A DNA stretch of 64,000 nt, from contig CAJNDS010002392.1 in NCBI GenBank assembly GCA_905221605.1, positions 1 through 64,000 of the forward strand, in the 5' to 3' direction. Shown in pieces: positions 19,040 to 28,099 of this stretch (positions are counted from its first letter, which is position 1; each line of letters opens with the position of its first letter). Made by a program: the position numbers and the translations under genes. Source of the DNA: Symbiodinium natans (lineage: Eukaryota; Sar; Dinophyceae; Suessiales; Symbiodiniaceae). Below the pieces are notes generated by a model. It worked only from the letters and a program-made list of their open reading frames with translations, did no database searches and was not told the origin of the DNA.

Positions 19040-19285
19040 GGAAAACCCAAACCCCAAACCCCAAACCCCAAACCCCAAACCCCAAACCCCAAACCCCAAA
19101 CCCCAAACCCCAAACCCCAACCCCCCAACCCCAAACCCCAAACCCCAAACCCCAAACCCCAAACCCCACCCCCCAAACCCCACACCCCAAACCCCAAACC
19201 CCAAACCCCAAACCCCAAACCCCAAACCCCAAACCCCAAACCCCAAACCCCAAACCCCAAACCCCAAACCCCAAACCCCAAACCC
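19040..19285. repeat. variant array (CCCCAAA)n
   Basis: About 34 CCCCAAA units. All three minus frames translate to GFGVWGL-type periodic peptides, which are not genes. Confidence 0.95.
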
Positions 19286-19328
19286 TAAACCCTAAACCGT
19301 AAACCCGAAACCCGAAACCCCGCCTCAG

Positions 19329-19408
19329 GCGAAAGTCCCTTCTGTGACGCGGGGCTGTGGCAATCTGCAGACTACTTCGGCGTCGGATTCCGGTGGCACC
19401 CTGCCTAG
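19329..19408 (+). CDS. exon-like island ending in a stop
   Basis: GESPFCDAGLWQSADYFGVG then FRWHPA and TAG. Acceptor CGCCTCAG|G. An internal GT at 19393 could be the true donor. Family unknown. Confidence 0.45.
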
Positions 19409-19479
19409 AGGCTCAGGGAACTTCGTCAAGTAGGTGTAGGGGCTAGGGTTCAGGGTTTATAGAAATAACCTAAACCCTT

Positions 19480-19500
19480 TTAAACCCTAAACCCTAAACC

Positions 19501-19553
<53 letters not shown>

Positions 19554-19655
19554 ACCCTAAAGCCTAAAGCCTAAAGCCTAAACCCTAAACCCTAAACCCT
19601 AAACCCTAAACCCTAAACCCTTAACCCTTAACCCTTAACCCTTAACCCTTAACTC
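19480..19655. repeat. mosaic of homogenised C-rich variants
   Basis: Successive blocks of CCCTAAA, CCCTCAA, CCTAAAG, CCCTAAA and CCCTTAA, each internally uniform. Confidence 0.95.
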
Positions 19656-19666
19656 TTAAGGGTTCA

Positions 19667-19712
19667 GGGCTTCCAAAACAGGCCCGGGTCTCCCCAAGGC
19701 CCCGAGAGGAAG
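19667..19712 (+). CDS. short exon-like island
   Basis: GFQNRPGSPQGPERK from a TTCAG|G acceptor to an AAG|GTCAGC donor. Unknown. Confidence 0.35.
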
Positions 19713-19778
19713 GTCAGCTGCAAGTGGTACTAGGGTTTATGGACCATGGGCCCCCAAAACCCCCCAAAACCGTAAACA

Positions 19779-19835
19779 GCAGGGTTTAGGGTTTAGGGTT
19801 TAGGGTTTAGGGTTTATTGTTTAGGGTTTAGGGTC
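19779..19835. repeat. telomere-type array, G-rich
   Basis: About eight TTTAGGG units. Confidence 0.9.
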
Positions 19836-19873
19836 TGCCCAATGTATGCTATCTCCGGCTTTATTCGTTGCAG

Positions 19874-19897
19874 TTCGACTTCGAGGGCCTTCTGCTG
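19874..19897 (+). CDS. micro-exon-like island
   Basis: FDFEGLLL after a good TTATTCGTTGCAG acceptor. The following GA could be a GA-type donor. Low confidence because it is so short. Confidence 0.3.
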
Positions 19898-19950
19898 GAT
19901 ATATATATATATATATAATTATGTATACATATATATATATATATATATGT
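19898..19950. repeat. (AT)n microsatellite
   Basis: Two runs of AT dinucleotides separated by ATTATGTATAC. Confidence 0.95.
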
Positions 19951-20081
19951 GTGACTGGAAGCACGCATCACCGACGTCTTTGCAGTCCACAACATAGCTT
20001 TCGATAGGTTCAGATTCGTATGCTCATTTCATCAGGTCTCAAGACAAGTTGCTGAGAGACTCGACTCTCTAAGTGTCTGAG

Positions 20082-20163
20082 TCGTCGCCGAGGCCCTGTC
20101 ACGAGTGCAGGGTTTTGTGGCAGCCAAACCGGGCGGGAGCATAGCCAAGCTCGTTGCAAAAGG
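20082..20163 (+). CDS. exon-like island, unknown protein
   Basis: VVAEALSRVQGFVAAKPGGS then IAKLVAKG, between a TCTGAG acceptor and a GG|GTTTAG donor. Strong codon composition. Confidence 0.5.
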
Positions 20164-20225
20164 GTTTAGGGTTTCGGGTTCAGGGTTTAGGAGTTTAGGG
20201 CTTAGGGTTTTATGGTTTAGGGCTC
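20164..20225. repeat. G-rich telomere-like sequence
   Basis: TTTAGGG, TTTCGGG and TTCAGGG units. Confidence 0.8.
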
Positions 20226-20240
20226 TAGGGACCCCTTGAC

Positions 20241-20330
20241 GGCAAGGAACAGCTCCCTGCGGTTCCACAACTGATCGGACATCTCCCTCTCGTCGCGCGC
20301 TGGGCCGCGCCCGATGTGCCCTTCCGGCAG
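20241..20330 (-). CDS. minus-strand exon-like island
   Basis: 30 codons on the minus strand: LPEGHIGRGPARDEREMSDQ then LWNRRELFLA. Acceptor GTGGAG, donor GCC|GTCAAG. Open further upstream (FILGVE). The + strand is stopped. An isolated minus exon in a + strand neighbourhood. Confidence 0.5.
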
Positions 20331-20353
20331 CTCCACGCCCAGAATGAAGAGAA

Positions 20354-20440
20354 GGGTTTAGGGTTTAGGGTTTAGGGTTTAGGGTTTCGGGTTTCGGGTG
20401 TTTTAGGGTTTAGGGTTAGGGTTAGGGTTCAGGGGTTTAA
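20354..20440. repeat. G-rich telomere-like array
   Basis: TTTAGGG with TTTCGGG and GGGTTA variants. Confidence 0.85.
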
Positions 20441-20515
20441 ACCTTAGGGTTTAAGGTTTCGGGCTAACTAAGCCCCCTAAATCTCAAACACACCCCTCCC
20501 GCCCCCGGCTACCAG

Positions 20516-20553
20516 GCTACCAAAGCAGTGAAGAACCCGAAGCGTTGTTATAA
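20516..20553 (+). CDS. short exon-like island
   Basis: ATKAVKNPKRCY between a CTACCAG|G acceptor and a strong GTAAGG donor. Confidence 0.4.
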
Positions 20554-20631
20554 GTAAGGGTTGGTGATTTATGAAACCCGAAACCCAAAACCCAAAACCC
20601 TAAACCCTAAACCCTGAACCCTGAACCCTAA

Positions 20632-21000
20632 ACCCTCAAGACAAAATAAATATAAATTGTATGTGGTATCATTCTGAATTTCCCAAGTTATATCCACCCT
20701 CCCCTCTCCCCCCCCTCCCCACCCCCCTCCTCCCCCCCCCCCCCCCCCTCCTCTCCGCCCTCTCCCCCCACCCCCCCCCCCCCCCCCCCCCCCCCTCCCC
20801 TCCCCCCCCTCCCCTCCCTCCCCCCTCCCGCACCTCCTCCCCCCTTGCGTCCCCTCCTCCCCCCTTGCGTCCCCCCTCCCCCCACCCCAAATGAAAAACA
20901 TAGTTCCAAGAAAAACCCCGTCAAAACTTTTGGTCAAAACGTTTCGGTCAAAACGTTATTGGGACCCAAATCCTATACAATTTCTAGAAGCCCTAAACCC
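20632..21000. mobile_element. dispersed element G, short copy
   Basis: The left end (GACAAAATAAATATAAATTG, ATGTGGTATCATTCTGAATT) matches 49315-49370. The right end (GGTCAAAACGTTTCGGTCAA, GGGACCCAAATCCTATAC) matches 51973-52075. Bounded by telomere repeats on both sides. The interior is a C/T-rich tract instead of the ORF found in the 49-kb copy. Confidence 0.65.
20690..20890. repeat. pyrimidine tract (C/T)
   Basis: About 200 bp almost free of purines on the + strand. Proline- or glycine-rich open frames here are artefacts. Confidence 0.95.
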
Positions 21001-21111
21001 TAAACCCTAAACCATGGTACTTAATAACCCCCCCCTATCTTTGACTCCTTACAAAACCCTTCTCGTTAAGCCTCAATTTGTGGGACTTTTGCTGTGGGAC
21101 CTCAAATCACC

Positions 21112-21320
21112 AGAGCCGGCTCGACGAATTCATCACATCCATGTGGGGACCATAGCAAGTGCAAATTCATTGAGCCCTTCCCATACAAAGAGCCGGCTCC
21201 AAAACTTCAGAAGAATCATATGGGGGACCATAGCAGTTGCAAACTTCAGTGAGCCTTTTATTAAAAACATCACAAGAGCCATGTCTCGGCAGTAACATCG
21301 TATGGGGGACCATAGCACGT
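21112..21320. repeat. imperfect tandem repeat of about 77-86 bp
   Basis: Three units starting AGAGCC at 21112, 21189 and 21275, each containing GGGGACCATAGCA. Not telomere-related. Confidence 0.75.
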
Positions 21321-21558
21321 CCTAAAAACCAGTGGGGTGGGGGACGGACCCCCTTTTTTATACTCCTCTTGTCCCTGCTGGCCTTCCCCCCCCCCCCCCC
21401 CCGAGCATAAAATACTTCTCAATAATCCATCAGATCACTATTATTAGAAAAAGAAATGGAGTAGGGGGAGGGGGGGACAGGAACGATTGGAGTAAAGAGA
21501 GCACGGTGGTGGGAAAGAGAAGCAGAGAGGTACAGAATCCAAAGTCGCACCTTGCCAG

Positions 21559-21657
21559 CCCGATGATTCAGATGAACAATTCTGAGAGTACCAGTATGAC
21601 TGGCAGGAATTGGACAGGCGCTACATCCTCTGGCGCCAGGGCAAAGGGCAGCCATAG
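21559..21657 (+). pseudogene. coding remnant with internal stop
   Basis: The + frame reads PDDSDEQF, TGA, then EYQYDWQELDRRYILWRQGK before TAG. Acidic then aromatic-rich protein-like text on both sides of the TGA suggests a decayed exon, unless an intron removes the stop. Confidence 0.4.
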
Positions 21658-21779
21658 GAAATATTGTCAGCAGGACATCCCAAGTATAAGAATGGCAGGT
21701 GCCCAGAAATAGCCAAAAAAGGCAAAGGCCCGGATTTCAGCGCTCTGCCAGAAAAACGGGCAGCGTTTCCCCCTGAGGC

Positions 21780-21870
21780 AGGAGGAGGGGAGGAGGAGGG
21801 GGGAGGAGGGGAGGAGGGGGGAGGAGGGGAGGAGGGAGGAGGGGGGAGGAGGGAGGAGGAGAGGAGGTGC
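21780..21870. repeat. purine tract (GGA/GGG)n
   Basis: About 90 bp of G and A only on the + strand. Confidence 0.95.
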
Positions 21871-21963
21871 ACGGCAAGTGCGCTGCTGCTCTCGATGAGC
21901 AGGCGCTCGCCCAGGCGGAGGTCGAGCGAAAAGTAGAGGTCTACCTTGCCCAGGCAAGCGCAG
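21871..21963 (+). CDS. exon-like island, unknown protein
   Basis: VHGKCAAALDEQALAQAEVE then RKVEVYLAQASA, up to a CAG|GTCCGT donor. The helical, charged composition suggests coiled coil. The 5' boundary is lost in the purine tract. Confidence 0.5.
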
Positions 21964-21991
21964 GTCCGTTTCCTTTTTAATTCCCACGCAG

Positions 21992-22024
21992 GGTCTTCCT
22001 GTAGAGTACGTGGACCTCAAAAAG
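21992..22024 (+). CDS. short exon-like island
   Basis: GLPVEYVDLKK after a CCCACGCAG|G acceptor. Runs into the minisatellite. Confidence 0.4.
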
Positions 22025-22452
22025 GGCAATGGCCGGATTCCAGCGCCCTGCCAGAAAAACGGGTTCCAGCGCCCGCCAGAAAAAACGGGCAGCCCCGAAA
22101 TTGCCAAAAAGAGGCACAGGCCCGGATTTCAGCGCTCAGGCAGGCGCCCAGAAATAGCCAGAAGGCCAAAAAGAGGCAAAGGCCAGGATTTCAGCGCTCT
22201 GCCATAAAAACGGGAAGCATTTGCCCCTTAGGCAGGCGCCCGAAATTGCCAAAAAGGGGCACAGGCCCGGATTTCAGCGCTCTGCCAGAAAAACGGGCAG
22301 CATTTCACCCTTGCCAAAAAGAGGCGCAGGCCCGGATTTCAGCGCACTGCCAGAAAAACGGGCAGCGTTTCCCCCTTAGGCAGGCGCCCAGAAATAGCCA
22401 AAAAGAGGTAAAGGTTCGGGTTCCAGGGCTGAACCCTACACCATAAAACCAG

Positions 22453-22516
22453 GGTGGAGTACAAAGCTTTCGAAGCCCATCAGCTGTCTCGAACTTGGAC
22501 CGACAAAACCCACTGA
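22453..22516 (+). CDS. exon-like island
   Basis: VEYKAFEAHQLSRTWTDKTH then TGA, after an AACCAG|G acceptor. A GA donor after TWT would join it in phase to the next island (22549). Confidence 0.45.
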
Positions 22517-22548
22517 CTTTCCACAACTCCGACGTGCCCTAAACCCAG

Positions 22549-22668
22549 GAGCTTCAAATCAAGTTCCAAGACCGAACTCCAATCCAAGGCACATCGCGCT
22601 GGCGCTTCGAAGCTAGCTTGGGCTCTGAGAGCAAAACGTCGAGTATTTTCGCTTTCCACGTCTGCTGA
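22549..22668 (+). CDS. terminal exon-like island with TGA
   Basis: 39 codons plus stop: ELQIKFQDRTPIQGTSRWRF, EASLGSESKTSSIFAFHVC. Acceptor AAACCCAG|G. Probably the C-terminus of a gene whose upstream exons include 22453. Family unknown. Confidence 0.55.
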   Translation, partial: ELQIKFQDRTPIQGTSRWRFEASLGSESKTSSIFAFHVC

Positions 22669-22900
22669 TCAAGCACGTATATGTTGGACCTAGGATGACA
22701 AAAAGTGGAGGGAATGAGCCCAGTAGCTGCTTCAAGCTTCCTTGTGTAGAGGGGATGGGTGGCTTCATCCGGATCTGGAGGTGAAGGCACACGAACAACC
22801 CCCCCCCCCCCAACCTAGAAATCAAAAAAATCACCCCAACCAGGCAAGCGAGCCTTAAAATCAAAATACCCTAAAACCCGAAGCCCGTGTCCAAAACCCA

Positions 22901-23083
22901 GTGCCTGAGGAGGTCATCGGCAGCAGGGGCGGCAGGGGTGCGTTCTCCAAGCGGGCCAGGCTAGTGGCCTTCAGCGTGCGCCCGGCGCCCCCAGCCCCCA
23001 GTATCGGTGCAAACAGCGCGGTTGTCAAAAGTTCACTCTACCGGAACATCTCCAAAGTTAACAAAGTCTTTTTATATCTTTAA
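22901..23083 (+). CDS. exon-like island, unknown protein
   Basis: PEEVIGSRGGRGAFSKRARL, VAFSVRPAPPAPSIG, then SLYRNISKV. An AACCCAG acceptor precedes it. The open frame ends in AT-rich DNA, so the true 3' end may be earlier (GTTAAC near 23058). Confidence 0.45.
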   Translation: MPEEVIGSRGGRGAFSKRARLVAFSVRPAPPAPSIGANSAVVKSSLYRNISKVNKVFLYL

Positions 23084-23460
23084 AACTCAATGCATATGAA
23101 AAAAGATTACAATAGGCGCTGAACATATAAGAAAGTATTTAAGCTTATAAGAAATCCATAGCAACTGGTCGTTGTCCTATTTTTAGACATTTTGTCAAAT
23201 CTTACACTACTGCATCAGATGTAAACAATACACACGCTGTATTTTCAAATAGATGAAAGAAAACAAACATGTGTCAACACTAGAAGTTCGTGATTTTTAA
23301 TGCTGTCAGATTATCAATAAGTATCGTTTAGCTTCTATTGTTTTTATTAATATCTATATTAGAGTCAATAGTCATAATTCTAGAAGAATGTAAGTTTAAC
23401 AGTCATACAGTCATACGTATATATATATATATATAGATATATGTATGGAAAGTAGTAGTG

Positions 23461-23491
<31 letters not shown>

Positions 23492-24240
23492 CATACATAC
23501 ATACATACATACATACATACATACCAACAGACCTACATACCTACATACCTACAGACCTACACACAGACCTACATACCTACATACATACATACATACATGC
23601 ATACACACTCACACACACATACAGGTACATATATATATATATATATAGTGTGCGTGTACGTAGGCAGTCAGAACGTTAATATTTGTTTCAAAGTTATATA
23701 ACAAGATTGTCAAGCAACCATATGACATTTTTAATGTTGTGGTTGAGAGTACAGTTACAGAACATAGAAATTCATAATCATCTTTTCAGAGAATGCATCG
23801 AATTCACCGAATTTCCCATTTATTTGAGTTTGTTTTTTGTGCAAGTTTCTTCTTTTCGAGTTCTTCAAAAGTTTCTTCAGTTGAACACAGGGAAAACTAA
23901 AGCACAAATTTGTGTAACAAGTTTTGAATACAACTTCTAGAAGCGCTATGTGTATTTTGTTGCAAATGTAGATGTAGATTGGAAGCATGTATGGATTTTT
24001 TGGCTAAAGTATATTCTGTAAATTTCATGCAGACTTGTTAGTATTGAACTTCTACTGCTAGATACTCGTACTTTTAATTCTCCTTATTCTGAATAACTTG
24101 ATAATGATATCCATAGCAACTGGTAAAGCATTGTTCTATGTAACTATTTCTGTACATCGTAAGATGTATTGCTTCTATGTGAAATACGATAAATCCAAGC
24201 CTGAATTCTTCATTTGTACACGTTTCATGATTTTCAAATG
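23084..24240. other. AT-rich island without telomeric repeats
   Basis: About 1.15 kb with far lower GC than its surroundings. It contains two copies of ATCCATAGCAACTGGT (about 23153 and 24109) and an unrecognised 85-codon open frame at 23683-23940. May be inserted DNA. Confidence 0.6.
23419..23646. repeat. microsatellites (AT)n and (ACAT)n
   Basis: AT run, then about 16 copies of ACAT, then ACCT/ACAG variants and a final AT run. Confidence 0.95.
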
Positions 24241-24257
24241 CTCGCCAGTCAGTTAGG

Positions 24258-24335
24258 CTTAGGGTTTAGGGTTTAGGGTTTAGGGTTTAGGGTTTAGGGT
24301 TTAGGGTTTAGGGTTTAGGGTTTAGGGTCTAGGGT
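24258..24335. repeat. telomere-type array, G-rich
   Basis: 11 TTTAGGG units. Confidence 0.95.
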
Positions 24336-24371
24336 TGAGTGAAGTTCCTAGCCATATTCTGAAGCCCTCAG

Positions 24372-24425
24372 CAAGGACCTTACCTCATGCTTCTGACCCA
24401 CGACGGCCCAAAGATTGCGGACTGA
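24372..24425 (+). CDS. short exon-like island with stop
   Basis: QGPYLMLLTHDGPKIAD then TGA, acceptor CCCTCAG. Confidence 0.45.
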   Translation, partial: QGPYLMLLTHDGPKIAD

Positions 24426-24454
24426 GGCAAGGAGCAAGCCCAACCCATGCCCCA

Positions 24455-24690
24455 AGCCCTAAACCTTAACCTCCCTAAAACCCGAAACCCTAAAACTCTA
24501 AACCCTAAACCCTAAACTCCCTAGACTCCCGAAACTCCCAAAACCCTAAACTCCCTAAACTCCCTAAACTCCCTACACTCCCTAAACTCCCTAAACTCCC
24601 TAAACTCCTTAAACTCCCTAAACTCCCTAATCTCCCTAAACTCCCTAAACTCCCTAAACTCCCTAAACCCTAAACCCAAAACTCCCTAAA
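24455..24690. repeat. variant array (CTCCCTAAA)n
   Basis: About 17 copies of a 9-bp unit that adds CT to CCCTAAA. Confidence 0.9.
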
Positions 24691-24724
24691 CCCTACGGCT
24701 AGGTCGGCGAGCCCAGGCTTTCAG

Positions 24725-24764
24725 AGGATCCCAAGAGAGATGCCCCGAATTACGGCGGCTTGGG
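24725..24764 (+). CDS. short exon-like island
   Basis: EDPKRDAPNYGGL between GCTTTCAG and GG|GTTTAG. Another + frame is also open. Confidence 0.35.
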
Positions 24765-25055
24765 GTTTAGGGTTTAGGGTTTAGGGTTTAGGGTTTAGGG
24801 TTTAGGGTTTAGGGTTTAGGGTTTAGGGTTTAGGGTTTAGGGTTTAGGGTTTAGGGTTTAGGGTTTAGGGTTTAGGGTTCAGGGTTCAGGGTTTAGGTTT
24901 AGGGTTTAGGGTGGTTTAGGGTTTAGGGTTTAGGGTTTAGGGTTTAGGGTTTAGGGTTTAGGCTTTAGGCTTCAGGATTTAGGGTTTAGGGTTTAGGGTT
25001 TAGGGTTTAGGGTATAGGGTTTTAGGGTTTAGGGTTTAGGGTGTAAAGTGTAACG
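24765..25055. repeat. long telomere-type array, G-rich
   Basis: About 38 TTTAGGG units with minor variants. 25056-25420 is mixed sequence with a possible micro-exon ELHELDL near 25112. Confidence 0.95.
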
Positions 25056-25419
25056 GGGTTTGGGGTTGCGAGTTTTGAGGCTTGAGGGCTTCGGGCTCAG
25101 AGCTGCACGAATTGGACTTGGTGCGTGGGGGTGCTGGGGTTTAGCACATAAACCCCTAAACTTTAAACCCGAAACCCGAAACCCTAAACCCTAATTTGCA
25201 CGGTGCCTGATACCGGGGGTCTTTAGGGCATCTTGTGGGGTACTAGGGGAATGGGCGGGAGTGAGGAGTTGGGCTTTCGGATGTATCAAAAGCGTTTTTA
25301 GAGTTTCAAGAGTTTTGTGTTCATCGAGCAGACCCGACCAGCGAGCGCCCTTCTAAACTTATGCATGCAACCCTGCAATCAGAGGCTTGTGTCCTGAACT
25401 AGACCAAAAACGCGAAACT

Positions 25420-25660
25420 CCAAACCCTAAACCCTAAGCCCCAAGCCCCAAACCTTAAACCCTAAACTCTAAGCCCTAAACCCTGAACCCTAAGCCCTAC
25501 ACCCTAAACCCTAAACCCTAAACCCTACTATAAGCCCTAAGCCCTAAGTGCAAAGCCCAAAGCCCAAAGCCCAAAGCCCAATGCCAAAGCCCAAAGCCCG
25601 AAGCCCGAAGCCCTGAGCCTAAGCGCCAAGGCCTAAGCCCTAAGCCCTAAACCCTAAACC
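25420..25660. repeat. degenerate C-rich array
   Basis: CCCTAAA, CCCTAAG and a block of CCCAAAG. Confidence 0.85.
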
Positions 25661-25732
25661 CTAGTTGGGGGTTTAGGGAATATTTGGCTCTCATGACCCA
25701 TTTCTGAGATCCTCACGTTCACTCGCCTGCAG

Positions 25733-25878
25733 TTCGAAATACAACAGCGGGCAAGGGTGGTCAGTCGCAGGTGGTTCCTGTTAGCCGCACATGCAGTGCA
25801 TCTTTATCCACAAATGCGTCCCGAAATCTTCAAGACCTCCTCCCTCCGCCTTTTGTGTCAGCCCCAGCCGGCGTCCGC
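25733..25878 (+). CDS. exon-like island, unknown protein
   Basis: About 48 open codons after TTCACTCGCCTGCAG: FEIQQRARVVSRRWFLLAAH, AVHLYPQMRPEIFKTSSLRL, LCQPQPASA. It ends at a C-rich array. A donor is not obvious (a GC near 25870 is possible). Confidence 0.55.
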
Positions 25879-25879
25879 C

Positions 25880-25955
25880 CTAAACCCCTATACCCTAAAC
25901 CCTCAACCCTAAACCCTAAACCCTAAACCCTAAACCCTAAACCCTAAACCCTCAC
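25880..25955. repeat. telomere-type array, C-rich
   Basis: About ten CCCTAAA units. Confidence 0.9.
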
Positions 25956-25970
25956 GCCAGGAGCATGGAT

Positions 25971-26061
25971 GAGGCTCATCGCGTGAGAAGTTTGACAGCT
26001 CCCCTGTCGTTTGCCTTCACGCCTTCCGTGAGAGCCTGTGCCTCGATCAGCATGTTTTCAA
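25971..26061 (+). CDS. coding-like stretch with ATG
   Basis: MDEAHRVRSLTAPLSFAFTP then SVRACASISMFS. A strong GTGAGA donor six codons after the ATG (25983) could end the exon there. Confidence 0.35.
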
Positions 26062-26087
26062 TGAGAGAGAGAGAGAGAGAGAGAGAT
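26062..26087. repeat. (GA)n microsatellite
   Basis: About 12 GA dinucleotides. Confidence 0.95.
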
Positions 26088-26170
26088 AAACCCAAAATTA
26101 TACCCTAAACCAGAAACCCTAAACCCTAAACCCTCAACCCGAAACCCTAAACGAGAGAGCCTCGTTTCAG

Positions 26171-26470
26171 CCGCCGCTTGGCGCGATACTAAGTGCGCCT
26201 TTCGCAGCGATCTGGAAGGCTGTTGCTTTCGAGGGTTTCGCACCGTTGGAGGTTTACGCGGCTCGAAGTTTTCTTACGTTCAGAGGGTTGGGGTGGAGAT
26301 CGCATCTCATGAGATATCACACCCTTCCTAGGTTCTTTTTACGAAATCCGACAAGTTTCAACAAAGGCACACCACTTCGGGCCTTTCATGGCTTCCTTCT
26401 CGGACCTCAGAGCAGCGCCCATCTGCAAGGGACTGCCGTAGATAGAGATGAATCACTTCACGGCTACTGA
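26171..26470 (+). CDS. 99-codon exon, unknown protein
   Basis: Uninterrupted frame from a CTCGTTTCAG acceptor to TGA: PPLGAILSAPFAAIWKAVAF, EGFAPLEVYAARSFLTFRGL, FFLRNPTSFNKGTPLRAFHG. One of the best coding candidates outside the named genes. A family D element begins at its 3' edge and may supply the stop, so the native C-terminus could be lost. Confidence 0.55.
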   Translation, partial: PPLGAILSAPFAAIWKAVAFEGFAPLEVYAARSFLTFRGLGWRSHLMRYHTLPRFFLRNPTSFNKGTPLRAFHGFLLGPQSSAHLQGTAVDRDESLHGY

Positions 26471-26472
26471 TA

Positions 26473-26564
26473 ACTTTGTGGTACTTTACTATAACTTTAG
26501 ATTTTTAGCCGTTTTGGGTTTATTGAAATTTTCATTTATAGCTACCTTCCTAAGTGCAGCCAAA
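26473..26564. mobile_element. dispersed element, family D
   Basis: AACTTTGTGGTACTTTACTA to TAAGTGCAGCCAA, matching copies at 12229 and 28526. Confidence 0.75.
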
Positions 26565-26578
26565 ATAAGTGCAGCCAG

Positions 26579-26670
26579 TTCGTCATTGGAAGATGTACAG
26601 ATGCAAGAGCTGCAAGGGAAATTGTGGGGGCGTTGCGACTTGTCTCTGGATCATCAAAGGCTCCCTCGCC
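26579..26670 (+). CDS. exon-like island
   Basis: FVIGRCTDARAAREIVGALR then LVSGSSKAPS, between a GCAGCCAG acceptor and a GCC|GTAACA donor. A second + frame is also open. The acceptor lies just beyond the family D element. Confidence 0.45.
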
Positions 26671-26693
26671 GTAACATGCTCGCATACCGAACC

Positions 26694-26765
26694 TAAACCC
26701 TAAACCCTAAACCCTAAACCCTAAACCCTAAACCCTAAACCCGAAACCCTACAAACCCTAAACCC
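26694..26765. repeat. telomere-type array, C-rich
   Basis: About nine CCCTAAA units. Confidence 0.9.
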
Positions 26766-26767
26766 GT

Positions 26768-26825
26768 GGTGGCTGGGCCTCCTTCTTCATGTCACCCGCT
26801 GCCGCGCTTTCAGAAACCCCGATGG
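26768..26825 (+). CDS. exon-like island
   Basis: GGWASFFMSPAAALSETPM before a GG|GTAACC donor. Confidence 0.35.
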
Positions 26826-27089
26826 GTAACCCTGTTGTGGGAAATGCCCAAGTATAGCTTTGTACCCGATGGGTAATCCTAAGCGCTGAACTCGAAGCCC
26901 TAAAACCCTAAACCCTAAACCCCAAACCCCAAACCCCAAACCCTAAACTCTTAAATCCTGATGGGTATCGGGTTAAGCGCAAAGCAGAGTTGCATCCTAA
27001 ACCCTAAGCCACAAATCCTAAACCCTAAGCCCTAAACCCTAAAACCAAACCCTGAGACGCTTAAGGCCCAAAACGGAGGAAGCTGGCAG

Positions 27090-27215
27090 GTTTCTGGGTT
27101 TAGGGTTTGGGGTTTAGGGTTTAGGGTTCAGTAGGGTTCAGGGTTTAGGGTGGTTTAGGGTTCAGGGTTTAGGGCCGTTTAGGGTTTAGGGCCCTTTAGC
27201 GCTCAGGGTTTAGGG
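27090..27215. repeat. G-rich telomere-like array
   Basis: TTTAGGG, TTCAGGG and GGTTTAGGG variants. Confidence 0.85.
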
Positions 27216-27220
27216 TTCAG

Positions 27221-27264
27221 GCCTTCTCTGCAAGCTTTTTCGAGCAACCTGGTTTGCTTCTGCT
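27221..27264 (+). CDS. exon-like island with canonical donor
   Basis: AFSASFFEQPGLLL from a GGTTCAG|G acceptor to a GTGAGT donor, the strongest donor match noted in the window. Its phase fits the island at 27379. Confidence 0.5.
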
Positions 27265-27378
27265 GTGAGTAGTGCTTGGGTGGTCTTGGCGTGCTGTGGC
27301 GTTCAGGTGACTACTACACCCTGAACCCTAAACGCTGAACCCTCAACCCTACACCCTTAACCCTAAACACTGAACCAG

Positions 27379-27428
27379 AACTGTCTACCCTGGAAAGAAA
27401 AGCTACGCGAACTCAGTCTCTAGCAAGG
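27379..27428 (+). CDS. exon-like island
   Basis: TVYPGKKSYANSVSSK after AACCAG, before GG|GTTTAG. In phase with 27221-27264. Gene unknown. Confidence 0.45.
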
Positions 27429-27529
27429 GTTTAGGGTTTGGGGTTTAGGATTTAGGGTTGAGGTCTCTTGCTGAAGGGTACCTAGGCTACCCTAGGTCAA
27501 CCCGAGAGCCTAATCTCTAAGCCATAACC

Positions 27530-27690
27530 CTGAACCCTAAATGCCCGAAATGCCCTAAATGCCCTAAATACCCTAAATAGCCTAAATACCCTGAAATACC
27601 CTCAATACCCTGAAATACCCTAAAGACCCTAAACACCCTAAATACCCTAAATGCCCTCAATACCTTAAATACCCTAAACCCTAAACCCCT
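27530..27690. repeat. variant array (ACCCTAAAT/GCCCTAAAT)n
   Basis: About 16 copies of a 9-bp unit. Confidence 0.9.
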
Positions 27691-27704
27691 TTTTTTTTCC
27701 TCAC

Positions 27705-27768
27705 GATGAGAGCGATCCCTGGAGCTTCGAGCCCCCCCCTCCCCCCCCTCCCCAAGAGGGGTGCCTGG
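27705..27768 (+). CDS. proline-rich exon-like island
   Basis: DESDPWSFEPPPPPPPQEGC after a T-rich tract, before GG|GTTTAG. The C-run makes indel errors likely. Confidence 0.35.
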
Positions 27769-27774
27769 GTTTAG

Positions 27775-27935
27775 GGTTTAGGGCTAGGGTTTAGGATTCA
27801 GTGTTTAGGGTTTAGGGCTAGGGTTTAGGATTCAGGGCTAGGGTTTAGGATTCAGTGTTTAGGGTTTAGGGTTTACGGTTGAGGGTTTAGGCTTTAGGCG
27901 GTGTAAGGTTTAGGGTGTGGGGTTCAGGGTTTGGG
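27775..27935. repeat. G-rich telomere-like array
   Basis: TTTAGGG with a higher-order GGGCTAGGGTTTAGGATTCA repeat. Confidence 0.85.
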
Positions 27936-28047
27936 GTTGTTCGAAGTGGTTCGTAGGGTAAGTAGAGACCCAGAAAACAATTCAGGGCGCCATTACGGTA
28001 CCTAATTCCCGTCAAGAAAGAACTATATGGTAAGCAAACTCCACTTG

Positions 28048-28099
28048 AATATTCACCAGGGATAAGGGTTTTGAATGTTCACCAGGCATAAGGGTTTTT
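28048..28099. repeat. 26-bp tandem duplication
   Basis: GAATATTCACCAGGGATAAG and GAATGTTCACCAGGCATAAG in tandem. Confidence 0.85.

Larger units (their letters stand above)
21695..22425. repeat. minisatellite of about 80-bp units
   Basis: Units contain GCCCAGAAATAGCC, CCCGGATTTCAGCGC and GCCAGAAAAACGGGCAGC. One unit lies at 21695-21782 and at least five at 22019-22425, separated by a purine tract and two exon-like islands. Confidence 0.85.

Noticed and set aside
18974-19281. Three overlapping minus-strand open frames translating to GFGVWGLGFGV-type repeats
   Set aside because: A 7-bp repeat is read identically in all frames and contains no stop. This is the CCCCAAA array, not a protein.
20569-20937. 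Gly-rich and Pro-rich open frames
   Set aside because: Low-complexity C/T tract without stops.
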